Origin: Synechococcales cyanobacterium bin59.metabat.ball.084
Lineage (GTDB): Bacteria > Cyanobacteriota > Cyanobacteriia > Cyanobacteriales > Chamaesiphonaceae
Assembly: GCA_013297675.1 (NCBI GenBank)
Contig: JAAFHZ010000014.1
Span: 1 to 51,827, forward strand
Direction: 5' to 3'
Length of the DNA: 51,827 nucleotides
Translations under genes and position numbers: made by a program
Shown here: positions 36,330-43,435 of the stretch, one piece after another
How positions within the stretch are numbered: the stretch's first letter is position 1
Layout of the letters: each line of letters begins with the position of its first letter
Notes under the pieces: model-generated
What the model was told of the DNA's origin: nothing
Databases searched by the model: none
The model's input: only the letters and a program-made list of their open reading frames with translations

Positions 36330-37058
36330 TTATCCTTGGTAATTGGCTATCCGAGCAAAGCTCTGGGCATCTAAGCTAGCACCACCCACCAATACTCCAT
36401 CAATTTCTGGCTGAGCCATAATTTCATCGATGTTGTCGGGTTTGACTGAGCCGCCGTATTGAATACTAACGGTGGAGTTGGTCAACTGGGCGCGAATTTC
36501 GCCGATCGTGCGGTTGGCTTCTTCGGCTGCACAGGTGTCACCAGTGCCGATCGCCCAGATTGGCTCATAGGCAATTACTAATTTCTTAAGGTCTACATCT
36601 ACCAAGCCAGCTTTGAGCTGCTCGGCAATCACTTGTTTAGTAGTACCAGCATCACGCTGTTCTTTGGTTTCGCCCACGCACAAAATGGGGACTAAGCCTT
36701 GCTGCTGAGCTGCTTTGAGGCGCAGGTTGACGGTTTGATTGGTTTCACCAAAATATTGCCGACGTTCGCTGTGGCCAATAATTACATAGCGCACGCCTTG
36801 TTCGAGTAACATTGCCGCTGAGATTTCTCCGGTATAGGCACCGTCTGCTTCCCAGTGAACATTTTGGGCACCCAGCCGCACTAGGTTGCCATGGAGAAAT
36901 TTGCTGACCGTGGCTAGGTCGGTAAAAGGTACACAGAGGACAATCTCTCGGTCTTCTGGAGTGGCTTCAGTTAAGGGCAAAAACCCTTGCAAAAACTCTG
37001 CCGCTTCGGCTTGAGTTTTGAACATTTTCCAGTTGCCAGCAATGATTACTTTCCGCAC
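36330..37058 (-). CDS. tpiA: Triosephosphate isomerase
   Basis: Interconverts dihydroxyacetone phosphate and glyceraldehyde-3-phosphate, in glycolysis and the Calvin cycle. The 242-residue TIM barrel has Lys11 (GNWKM), His96 (IIGHSERR) and catalytic Glu165 ([11 protein letters not shown]), and the phosphate loop is YGGSVKPDN. The co-directional NlpC/P60 gene follows after 20 bases, so the two may be co-transcribed. It is the last core gene before the accessory island. Confidence 0.97.
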   Translation of the reverse strand: MRKVIIAGNWKMFKTQAEAAEFLQGFLPLTEATPEDREIVLCVPFTDLATVSKFLHGNLVRLGAQNVHWEADGAYTGEISAAMLLEQGVRYVIIGHSERRQYFGETNQTVNLRLKAAQQQGLVPILCVGETKEQRDAGTTKQVIAEQLKAGLVDVDLKKLVIAYEPIWAIGTGDTCAAEEANRTIGEIRAQLTNSTVSIQYGGSVKPDNIDEIMAQPEIDGVLVGGASLDAQSFARIANYQG

Positions 37059-37137
37059 AATAAATCTCTATCACTTGTATCCACAAGGTTATAGCTTACC
37101 GTGAATCGTGCCTGGATCTTCGTGGTGGTGATGAACT

Positions 37138-37434
37138 TCAGTTGCGATATGGTTCAATACTAGCTTTAGAACAATCGAGTCTGTCTACATAGAGTAATGG
37201 TTTCGGCAATGACCCGTACTCCTTACGACCAATTTGCCAAGCAGCGCCTTTTCTTTTGACTGTGGGGATCGATCGCTCTCCAGAACCAATATTAATGAGG
37301 GAGAGGCAGGGTTTGAATTTCACAGTAAAAAGTAGAGGTCGGAGGAGCGGATAATATTGTTCATCGAATGGGCAATTGATGAATACATTCGATTCACAAT
37401 CCGCTCTCACTAACTCAATAGCCTCATCACTCAC
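37138..37434 (-). pseudogene. Remnant of a nucleotide-binding/TIR-like hypothetical protein
   Basis: The N-terminal VFINCPFDEQYYPLLRPLLFTV is a pattern I know from a widespread uncharacterised cyanobacterial family, in which it starts a longer Rossmann/TIR-like protein. After about 55 residues the sequence becomes atypical (SGERSIPTVKRKG, then unrelated LYVDRLDCSKAS), and the frame ends at 98 residues. I read it as a 5' fragment whose 3' part was replaced or lost. It lies at the island's left edge beside tpiA. Confidence 0.6.
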
Positions 37435-37534
37435 GTTTGGTCACTAGGTGGGAGGGGGTCGTTTCCATGGGAGTCCTTTCGCTGAATAGTCCCATCCTTT
37501 TTATGGATAACGAACTCAGAACCCTGGTTCTTGC

Positions 37535-37909
37535 TTACCTCCCGCCCCCAAGAAATTGTGTGAGTAACTGGGTACCAATGCCTTGACCACGATATTCAGG
37601 AAAAACTGCAATCCCTAATTCCGGTGTCTCATCATCGACATAGCCATAGCCTTTATTGTCTCCAGTGAGCAATCGCAACCAAACTGCACCGACAGGCTGC
37701 TCTGTCGGGAGATGAATGACCATAAACCCACAATCACCATTACGCCGCCAACCTTGAACATAACGGGCAAGTTCCGGCAAATGAACTACTTCGCGTGACA
37801 CGGCAGCTTGACCTTCAGGGATATATAAAGCCTGATACAGCATCTCCCAGAGAAACGGCTCATCCTCGTCTTTAAGTGCTTGAATAATCCAATCCATTGT
37901 TTTCAACAT
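37535..37909 (-). pseudogene. C-terminally truncated GNAT acetyltransferase
   Basis: GNAT fold through motif A: ELGIAVFPEYRGQGIGTQLLTQFL, the acetyl-CoA-binding R/Q-G-x-G-x loop. Full GNATs run about 40-50 residues further, to the motif B segment; here the frame ends after QFLGGGR at 124 residues. It is therefore probably inactive, or a recently shortened cassette gene. It starts 21 bases after the attC-like site at 37931-38014 in the same (minus) orientation, the usual geometry of a cassette gene. Confidence 0.65.
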
Positions 37910-37930
37910 GCATCAGATTGTTTAGAGGAA

Positions 37931-38014
37931 GGCTAACGTTGCTGTTCAGCGGCTGCAAGTGACCTTTACATCCACATCAACGGCTTGATTCAGTCCGCTG
38001 TAACAAAGTTGTGT
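37931..38014 (-). repeat. attC-like integron recombination site
   Basis: On the minus strand the 84-base site ends in GTTAGCC (R'-like) and contains L-type arms CAGCGGA and CCGCTGAA, which pair (CAGCGG/CCGCTG). It begins with ACACAAC (R''-like). This R''-L''-L'-R' layout with a short pairing arm on each side and an unpaired centre is that of integron attC sites. Genes on both sides are spaced as cassette genes would be. The R ends deviate from consensus by one or two bases. Confidence 0.6.
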
Positions 38015-38041
38015 TGTTCGCGCAGCACAACTTTGTTACAG
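37998..38041. repeat. 19-base inverted repeat overlapping the attC-like site
   Basis: Two 19-base arms (starting CTGTAACAAAGTTGTG), with one mismatch, flank a 6-base loop TTCGCG. The arms contain TAAC and GTTA, the same ends as attC sites, so it may be an attC-derived duplication. It lies just upstream of the phosphatase gene. Confidence 0.85.
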
Positions 38042-38126
38042 AATACTCGACTCTCATTTTGACACACTGGACTGATATGAAAACTTAAGAGTTAGAATTG
38101 ATCGTTAAATAGCTCGACAATACAGC

Positions 38127-38729
38127 ATGTACAAATTTTCTGCGGCTTCAGAAAATGAACTTATTGTATTTGGCTCTACCCGACCCGGATACACCAACAA
38201 ACAAGTCATTAAGTGGATCGAGTTCATGCAGAATCAAGGCGTTAAACATGTCTGTTGTTTATTGCCCAAAACTCAGCTATCTCACTATTCAGATTTGCTT
38301 AGCATTTATCGACAAGTCTTTGGATTCGATCAAGTTTGTTGGGCACCGATCGAGGATTTTAACTTTGTGGTACCCGAAATTCTTGTTCACCAGATTTTGC
38401 CTTTTTTAGCCATTGCCAACCAACAGAATGAAAAAGTGGTTGTTCATTGCTCCGGCGGAATTGGGCGCACAGGACATATTTTAGCAGCATGGCTCGTAGC
38501 TGGACGAGAATTCTCCAGCAAATCGGCGATCTCTGCCGTCAAGCAAACTGGGAGAAATCCTTACGAAGCTATAATTGTAGCCCCATTCAAAGGTCGAAAT
38601 CCTTGGAAAGTTGCTGCGGAACTCAATACCCTTCTGGATGAGTGTCATCGTTTCAGAAACAAGCTTATCCAGCTTGATACCGAGCACCAACCAATAAGCT
38701 TCAACCTACTGTTCCCACCGACCCACTAA
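38127..38729 (+). CDS. Dual-specificity/tyrosine protein phosphatase
   Basis: A cysteine-based phosphatase. The CX5R loop is HCSGGIGRTG (Cys108, Arg114), and a general-acid Asp is likely at Asp77 (PIEDFNF) in the WPD-like position. About 200 residues, with no signal peptide. It runs against the other island genes (plus strand) and lies between two attC-like sites, so in the cassette reading it is an inverted cassette gene. The substrate is unknown. Confidence 0.88.
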   Translation: MYKFSAASENELIVFGSTRPGYTNKQVIKWIEFMQNQGVKHVCCLLPKTQLSHYSDLLSIYRQVFGFDQVCWAPIEDFNFVVPEILVHQILPFLAIANQQNEKVVVHCSGGIGRTGHILAAWLVAGREFSSKSAISAVKQTGRNPYEAIIVAPFKGRNPWKVAAELNTLLDECHRFRNKLIQLDTEHQPISFNLLFPPTH

Positions 38730-38732
38730 GCA

Positions 38733-38814
38733 GCACAACGATTAAGTTGAGCAGTAGTCATGAACCCGATCGAAGCAAAAAACCTTTAATATCAACTCCA
38801 AAGACTTGTTAGAC
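38733..38814 (-). repeat. attC-like integron recombination site
   Basis: 82 bases on the minus strand. It starts GTCTAAC (a full match to R'' RYYYAAC) 9 bases after the ParE-like stop and ends GTTGTGC (R' with one deviation). Inner arms AGTTGA and TCAACT pair. Position, size and orientation match a cassette boundary. Confidence 0.62.
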
Positions 38815-38823
38815 TGCTGCCTA

Positions 38824-39117
38824 TTACTGTCGATCGACCCAATACTGCGGTTTGCGCTTATGGTGCGCCACGGCCAAAATACGAATCTGATCATCCAACA
38901 GACGGTACAGCAGAGAGTAGGGGAACTTGGGTAAAGTTAGGCGACGAATAGAGCCTCTCACTTTGGAACCGGCTTCGGGGTAGCGCACGAGAAAATTTAC
39001 TGCGTGTTCTACTTCGTCCAAGTACTCCAAACCAAGCCCAGATTCTTGTTCCTCATAGTAGGAAACGGCATCAAGCAGTTCTTTTTCTGCCAGCGGATGA
39101 AAGATGACACTTCTCAT
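38824..39117 (-). CDS. ParE/RelE-superfamily toxin
   Basis: A 97-residue toxin of the ParE/RelE fold: MRSVIFHPLAEKELLDAVSYYEEQ, LGLEYLDEVEHAVNFLVRYPEAG and LPKFPYSLLYRLLDDQIRILAVAHHKRKPQYW are the family's conserved blocks (the RxxxxxxFPYxxxY segment and the C-terminal H-x-R-x-P-x-Y/W). ParE members target gyrase, RelE members the ribosome; which applies is unknown. The ATG overlaps the antitoxin stop (ATGA), so translation is coupled. Confidence 0.9.
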   Translation of the reverse strand: MRSVIFHPLAEKELLDAVSYYEEQESGLGLEYLDEVEHAVNFLVRYPEAGSKVRGSIRRLTLPKFPYSLLYRLLDDQIRILAVAHHKRKPQYWVDRQ

Positions 39118-39344
39118 TGTAAGGATGTACGAACTCGCTGAAATACTTGTTCGGCAGGAATTCCAGTGGTTTCATCATTGTCCATTGCTCGATCACGCAT
39201 CTCAGCTTCTTCAACCCAAATTGAGGAAACCTCTTGATCGATTTCATTACTTTGCCCTAGTCGCTCCAACATTCGAGCTAATAGAGTTACCTGAGATTGC
39301 TTTGGAAGTAAAAGAACTTCGGCTTCAAGGTTTTCAAGTGTCAT
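39114..39344 (-). CDS. Antitoxin, putative addiction-module component family
   Basis: A 76-residue partner of the ParE-like toxin, matching small 'addiction module component' antitoxins: an N-terminal helix (EAEVLLLPKQSQVTLLARMLERL) and a central acidic WVEEAEMRDRAMD ending in GIPAEQVFQRVR, the family's V/IPxEExFxxxR-like ending. It precedes the toxin by a 4-base overlap and is likely the autorepressor/neutraliser. Confidence 0.85.
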   Translation of the reverse strand: MTLENLEAEVLLLPKQSQVTLLARMLERLGQSNEIDQEVSSIWVEEAEMRDRAMDNDETTGIPAEQVFQRVRTSLQ

Positions 39345-39377
39345 GGCTATTTGATGGTGAAGTACACCTATTATACT

Positions 39378-39880
39378 TCAGACTCCTGCATGAGATGTTT
39401 GGTCAATGCGTTTCAAATAGGGATATTCCATAAAGTAACGCTCTGGTTCTATGTGTACTACGACAAAGCCTAGTCTTTCGTAAAGGACTTTTGCTGGACT
39501 GGAAGTTAGGACTCGCAGACGCACTGGCTTGCAGTCTTGATGAGCCTCTTCAATAATGTCAAGTATGATCGCAGTTCCGATGCCTTGATTTTGGAATTCG
39601 GGGAGAATATAAAGATCTTCGACTTGAGTATGGGTAGCATGGCGCTCTACCGCGATAGCGCTATGCGCGCTCCGAAAGGAATCGCTCCCACTCGCCATTG
39701 ACCCACAAAAATACTCTGGAAAGCTTTTGAATTAAGACCATCTAAAAGCTGAGAACGAACGATCTCATCACTCCACTGTCCCCACGCGGCAACCACATAG
39801 TTTTCCATTGTGGATTTGCAAAGCTCGTATAAGAACTCAAAATCAGAAGGTGGCATGAGTTCTAGATTATAACTACACAT
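39378..39880 (-). pseudogene. GNAT acetyltransferase disrupted by a 26-base insertion
   Basis: Two fragments in different frames make one GNAT. The N-terminus (MCSYNLELMPPSDFEFLYELCKS to GQWRVGAI) is followed in the other frame by AIAVERHATHTQVEDLYILPEFQNQGIGTAIILDI (motif A), then SPAKVLYERLGF (motif B). Removing bases 39655-39680 restores a continuous reading ...VGAIAVERH... across the joint. The insertion shifts the frame by 26 (2 mod 3), so the gene is very probably inactive. It shares strand and direction with the ParE-type pair that follows, perhaps in one cassette. Confidence 0.85.
39655..39680. repeat. 26-base insertion inside a HIP1 octamer
   Basis: Deleting this stretch restores GCGATCGC (HIP1) and the GNAT frame together. 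It can be read as a 24-base GC-rich, partly palindromic element (AGCGCTATGCGCGC...) plus a duplicated AT dinucleotide. I see no second full copy in the window. Confidence 0.75.
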
Positions 39881-39955
39881 ATCGAATGGAAAACTTCAGT
39901 GTTTTTGCATTTTACTAGAGACAGGATACGATACATGTTCTCTTACTTACAGTCT

Positions 39956-40047
39956 CTCTAACGTCATGCGCTTCACCAGACGGCAGTAGAACTTGCAACA
40001 CAACTAATAGCGTATGCCGCCGTTCCGAGTGCAAGCGCTTGTTAGGC
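39956..40047 (-). repeat. attC-like integron recombination site
   Basis: 92 bases. On the minus strand it begins GCCTAAC (full R'' consensus), 7 bases after the stop of the frameshifted gene, and ends GTTAGAG (R' with one deviation). Internal arms include GCGCTT paired to AAGCGC and ACGGC paired to GCCGT, with unpaired bases on one side, as in the extrahelical bases of attC. This is the best of the three sites. Confidence 0.7.
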
Positions 40048-40054
40048 TTAGGTG

Positions 40055-40599
40055 TTAGCTATAAGAACTAGAAGCTTGTGTTTGAAAATAACCTTGAGGC
40101 GAATCATCAACAAAGACTTTACCACGACTATTACCCTGAAACACATGCTTCTCTCTATAGGGAGATTCCATGAACTCACCCCAACAACAAACAATTAATT
40201 CAGCTTGATTTGCCATGTCTACGACATCCAAGTTAAAGCGATTTCCTTGATTGTTCATCTCATCCTGAAAAGAAATGATCTGACTTCCATATTCTTGGCT
40301 TAGAGCGCTATCAGAATCCCTAAATTGTTCTAGATCTTTATATCCAATAGATTGCTCTATTAGCTTATCTAGAATATTTCTCAATGGATCATAGTGAACA
40401 AGTAAAACTGAAATAGATTCTTCTTCAGTTTTTTTTTCAACCAATCTACTGGAAATTCTTGTAACAAAGCAATATTAAATTGTGCAATAAAATGCTCTGA
40501 TTTATTATGATCGATTTGAGTGGTATTTGGAGCAACAGGATTCCATTGATTTGAAATATTTTTATCCTGCTGAGTAACATATTTAAATCGAAGCACCAT
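40055..40599 (-). pseudogene. Hypothetical cassette gene split by an A9 tract
   Basis: The ATG at 40599 has AGGAGG 4 bases before it, so translation starts. The frame reads to residue 72 and stops; from an A9 run (T9 at 40429-40437 on the plus strand), the other frame continues for about 125 residues (TEEESISVLLVHYDPLRN to SSSYS). Merged, this gives about 181 residues with no family I recognise. It is either a frameshift mutation or a slippage-expressed gene. An attC-like site follows after 7 bases. Confidence 0.6.
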
Positions 40600-40647
40600 T
40601 TAACCTCCTAGCATACGAAACTCAGTGCATAAGATTTCACTTATGCT

Positions 40648-40748
40648 GCCTAACTACTGGTTATGCTGACAAGTTCAGTCTAACATGCCGAATAGGGTAA
40701 TTAGATCGACAAACGTCGGCATATCCCCAGAAAATAGGGGTGTTATGC
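40648..40748 (-). repeat. Degenerate attC-like sites
   Basis: On the minus strand, GCATAAC...GTTAGAC (40678-40748, with an inner ATGCCGA / TCGGCAT stem) is followed by GCATAAC-CAGTA-GTTAGGC (40648-40666), two R''/R' pairs of which the second has only 5 bases between its halves, as after an internal deletion. They lie upstream of the split gene's start, where the previous cassette boundary would be. Weaker than the other sites. Confidence 0.4.
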
Positions 40749-40949
40749 AGAAAGCCATCGGCATAACATCCTAAGTAGGGTATTTAGGCGGACAATTATT
40801 CTATTGTACCAATATTTTAAAGAAGCTACGAAAGGATGCAGAAAATGTCATTCTAAAGTAGACTCTAACCTCACGTCAGGCTCAGAGGTCTTTTTGCGTC
40901 CGAATAGGGTAGATTTGGCATTTTACTTGCATCCACTCTCACAACTCAT

Positions 40950-41019
40950 AATCATTGGAACCTAAGCATTAACCGACGAATCCTTCAGCATCGCCAATAA
41001 CTCAGGATCTTTGTCGATC
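40950..41019 (-). repeat. 70-base duplicate of part of the XRE gene
   Basis: About 64 of 70 bases match 41611-41680 inside the XRE antitoxin gene, in the same orientation, offset 661 bases. The copy reads IDKDPELLAMLKDSSVNA and then a stop. It shows that a second, now decayed, HigA-like copy existed here. Confidence 0.85.
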
Positions 41020-41033
41020 ACTTACGGTGCAAA

Positions 41034-41249
41034 CTAAGCGATCGAATCCAATTTATCCAAAACTCTTAGACCCTCCACCACATCTCCCTGTCCAGCCATC
41101 AACTTAAACCGAGTCTGAGTATCAAACTCCACCAAAGCAACCGTAGATAGCTCCTCAATCAACTTATTCACACTCACCCCCTGCGACTCAGCAAGCTCCT
41201 TCAGCCTCAAATGCTTATCATCCGGTATCCGCACAGTTAAAGTAGCCAT
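41034..41249 (-). CDS. RHH-type antitoxin-like DNA-binding protein
   Basis: A 71-residue protein with a ribbon-helix-helix N-terminus (MATLTVRIPDDKHLRLKELAESQGVSVNKLIEELSTVAL), the fold of CopG/Arc and many antitoxins. It probably binds operator DNA. Its start is within 6 bases of the stop of a PIN-domain fragment upstream, so the pair was a toxin-antitoxin module that lost its toxin. Confidence 0.8.
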   Translation of the reverse strand: MATLTVRIPDDKHLRLKELAESQGVSVNKLIEELSTVALVEFDTQTRFKLMAGQGDVVEGLRVLDKLDSIA

Positions 41250-41254
41250 CTCGG

Positions 41255-41418
41255 TTAACTCCTTATAATTTGCTCTGGCTTCAAAATCGATATCTTCGGA
41301 AAAGTCAGCTCCGATGCCCGAAAATCCTTCAGATTATTAGTATCAACAATCCTGACATTCCCAGCCACCGCCAACTCAATCAAATGGTTATCACCCTCAT
41401 CTTGTAGATTTGTTTGCC
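41255..41418 (-). pseudogene. C-terminal remnant of a PIN-domain toxin
   Basis: The minus strand reads DEGDNHLIELAVAGNVRIVDTNNLKDF...ELTFPKISILKPEQ and stops, a match to the C-terminal half of PIN toxins (the 'DxxDNHxxELAxAG' and 'T/N-N-L/DxxDF' blocks). No N-terminal half with its first acidic residues is present, so it is inactive. The XRE gene ends right before it. Confidence 0.7.
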
Positions 41419-41721
41419 CTAAGCCACCTCTTTCGGCAACATCTTAATTTCCAACCTCTGATTCAAAGCCGAAGCAATCCGCGCCAGCATCGACAAAGAA
41501 TGCCCATCATAATCAGCATCCTCCAACCGAGCAATAACCGATTGAGTCGTCCCCACCAAATCTGCCAACTGCCGTTGAGTTAACCCAGCCTGCTTCCGAA
41601 CATCATAAATAATCATCGAAACCTGAGCATTAACCGACGAATCCTTCAGCATCATTAATAACTCAGGATCTTTGTCGATCGATCGGCGAATAATTTTTAG
41701 AGTATCACTAGTATTATTCAT
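41419..41721 (-). CDS. XRE/HigA-like antitoxin
   Basis: A 100-residue helix-turn-helix protein (KQAGLTQRQLADLVGTTQSVIARLEDADYDGHSLSMLARIASALNQRLEIKM), a Cro/C1 domain as in HigA antitoxins. I chose ATG 41721, preceded by GGAAGAAG; a longer in-frame start at 41841 would run through the decayed toxin. The gene is intact, but its partner is not (see 41716-41819). Confidence 0.85.
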   Translation of the reverse strand: MNNTSDTLKIIRRSIDKDPELLMMLKDSSVNAQVSMIIYDVRKQAGLTQRQLADLVGTTQSVIARLEDADYDGHSLSMLARIASALNQRLEIKMLPKEVA

Positions 41722-41819
41722 CTGCTTCTTCCTCTGGTTCCAAATAAGTATGAATTGTAGGATTAAGCACGAACATCTCCTTTCCCATCTTGAAACAAAA
41801 TAATGCGTGTTGCTGGCAT
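41716..41819 (-). pseudogene. Remnant of a HigB/RelE-like toxin
   Basis: ATG 41819 opens MPATRIILFQDGKGDVRA and a stop, resembling the start of HigB toxins. In another frame LNPTIHTYLEPEEEADE follows and runs into the XRE start. The fragment is very short, so the identity is an inference from the start and the position upstream of a HigA-like gene. Confidence 0.4.
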
Positions 41820-41953
41820 TGGTAGATTTAGTCATACTCACCTTTAACTTTATCGCATTTTTGCGATTTTAGCGATTGCGGTTTTCAGTCGCAAGATGTT
41901 CTAGAAACCCCATGAACCGCTTTTCGGCATCAACATTCTGATGATCGCCTCTT

Positions 41954-43033
41954 TTAGATATTTTTTGAGGGCACTGATGACTTCATTAAGCATTCAATGA
42001 CCCAGCGGGGACAGCCACGATTGGTGATGATAGTTTTTTCGCTGATTTTTTTACCGTTGTTGTCGTTGATGATTTCGGTTTTGGTGATGGTTTCACCGTT
42101 TTGGATGTAGTTCTCTAAGATTTTTAGCACGGCGACTTGCAATTCTCGTAAGTCTTGCTGAGCCTTAGCCGATATTTCATTACTATTATTAAAGACTTTC
42201 TCAAACAACAAAATTGCATCGGAATCGATCGGAGTAGTGGCCTCATACATACCCGATAGAGTAGTACTCATATCGGTACCCATCTCGGTCATAGTGGATG
42301 TTGCATCAGCTTCGATCGACAGCTTAGAGGTGAGTTTTTCTAAAATATCGCTTTCTTGCGGTTGGGGTGGCACTGGGGGCAGAGTACGGCGGCGCGGGAT
42401 TTCGGGTTCAGATAGCTGATAAATCCAGGCCAGATTGTGGTCGGCAGGTAGTTCAATGACTCCAGCAACCGATCGAAACAGCAGTTTTCTGTCTTGAAAG
42501 ACGATTTCTTGGACGCGGTGCCATTTAGATTTATTTAAAAACAGCAGGTCGAGCTGCAATTCACCTGCCGATTCGTGGGTGTGGGTATACCAAAAAGACT
42601 GAATTTCGTAGCCGCTAGTGTATCTGAGTTCGTAGCCGTTGGGGATTTGGTATTTTTGGTAGCGAAAAAAGCCCCGTTGAGTAGGATTGTTGTCGATCGG
42701 CACAAAGTTGTGCTCAATCACAATGTTGTGAATAAATTCTCGATAGCGAGAGTCTTGTTTGAGCAAAATATAATGCAGCTTGTTGGCTACTTTATTGATT
42801 GCGATCATTTCCCCTTGGGGCGTAGCCAATTGCAGAGAATTATGAGCATAGTCGATCGATAAGTTGTTGTTGCGCACCGATCTTTTCTTGCCGCGAGCAA
42901 AACGCTGAATCATGGTTTCGTCATCGACGGTAGAAAAAATGCTTTCGTCGCCATTGGCCGGTGGCTGTGCAGGATTCAGCCCCAGTTCATTGATGGTTTC
43001 GATGTCGTAATCTGATGGGTAGTTACCAGTCAT
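41954..43033 (-). CDS. Unknown protein, paralogue of the gene at 45723
   Basis: A 359-residue protein. Residues about 35-210 form a domain also present in the protein encoded at 45723-46580: MIQRFARG (compare LIQKFAQG), GFFRYQKYQIPNGYELRYT (GFLEYRHYVTPAGYRVQYT), HRVQEIVFQDRKLLFRSVAGVIELP and LAWIYQL (compare LLWLYQM). The C-terminal 130 residues are specific to it: Pro-rich, then a helical segment, ending CPRWVIECLMKSS. I recognise no catalytic residues and no known family. No signal peptide is seen. Confidence 0.65.
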   Translation of the reverse strand: MTGNYPSDYDIETINELGLNPAQPPANGDESIFSTVDDETMIQRFARGKKRSVRNNNLSIDYAHNSLQLATPQGEMIAINKVANKLHYILLKQDSRYREFIHNIVIEHNFVPIDNNPTQRGFFRYQKYQIPNGYELRYTSGYEIQSFWYTHTHESAGELQLDLLFLNKSKWHRVQEIVFQDRKLLFRSVAGVIELPADHNLAWIYQLSEPEIPRRRTLPPVPPQPQESDILEKLTSKLSIEADATSTMTEMGTDMSTTLSGMYEATTPIDSDAILLFEKVFNNSNEISAKAQQDLRELQVAVLKILENYIQNGETITKTEIINDNNGKKISEKTIITNRGCPRWVIECLMKSSVPSKNI

Positions 43034-43274
43034 TATGTACTTGGCGGCTCAATTAAAGTAGATAGGAAAAATATTCTGACCAGCGAAAACTGCAATGGTT
43101 TTTCGATCTGTTGGCTAACATCGATCTGGGTGACTTAATTGGCAGGGATGTCAAAATTATGACACGCCAGATTGAGTCCTTGTAGTAACCAACGGGGTTT
43201 TGAGTGGGCTAGGTGCCCTCTTTCCTTAGACTTAGCATTCCCAAAAGTTGGCGGTAGATCACTAGCACAACCAA

Positions 43275-43306
43275 AAGAGAGCAGATGCGATCGCATCTGC
43301 TCTCTT
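43275..43306. repeat. 32-base perfect palindrome centred on HIP1
   Basis: AAGAGAGCAGATGCGA followed by its exact complement, with GCGATCGC at the centre. It lies about 130 bases past the pnp stop. As RNA it would form a long stem; as DNA it could be a protein site. Part of the 400-base stretch 43034-43435, which holds no gene. Confidence 0.9.
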
Positions 43307-43351
43307 GGGTGATCTCTAGAATTGGTTGATTGGAATATGCTTACCGTTGGG

Positions 43352-43421
43352 TTCGACTCCGCTCACCCAACTAGATGCTTTCTCAGCCACCTAGTTAACC
43401 AGGTGGCTGAGCGGAGTCGAA
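43352..43421. repeat. Nested inverted repeat of the TTCGACTCCGCTCA type
   Basis: The outer arms TTCGACTCCGCTCA (43352-43365) and TGAGCGGAGTCGAA (43408-43421) match exactly; an inner stem CTCAGCCACCT / AGGTGGCTGAG (43382-43411) competes with the outer right arm. This sequence type recurs in cyanobacterial genomes as palindromic repeats (from memory). It is 15 bases from the pnp stop and may end or protect the pnp mRNA. Confidence 0.8.
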
Positions 43422-43435
43422 GCACCGGCAGCTAG

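Larger units (their letters stand above)
40600..41033. other. Non-coding stretch with attC-like and iterated motifs
   Basis: No gene is visible in these 434 bases. They contain attC-like fragments (next entry), and a motif (A)AGGGTA in similar contexts at 40691-40699, 40773-40782 and 40903-40911 (AATAGGGTA, AAGTAGGGTA, AATAGGGTA), which may be an old repeat. From 40950 a 70-base copy of part of the XRE gene begins. Confidence 0.55.

Noticed and set aside
37440-37534. GGGAGGGGG-like and CCTCCCGCCCCC-like stretches as ends of an insertion element.
   Set aside because: They are not true inverted repeats over more than a few bases, and no transposase trace lies between them.
43306-43369. tRNA-like sequence: TGGGTGA and TCACCCA could pair as an acceptor stem, and GGTTCGACTCC resembles a T-arm.
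   Set aside because: Only 64 bases long, no valid T-stem or anticodon arm; the similarity comes from the TTCGACTCCGCTCA palindrome.
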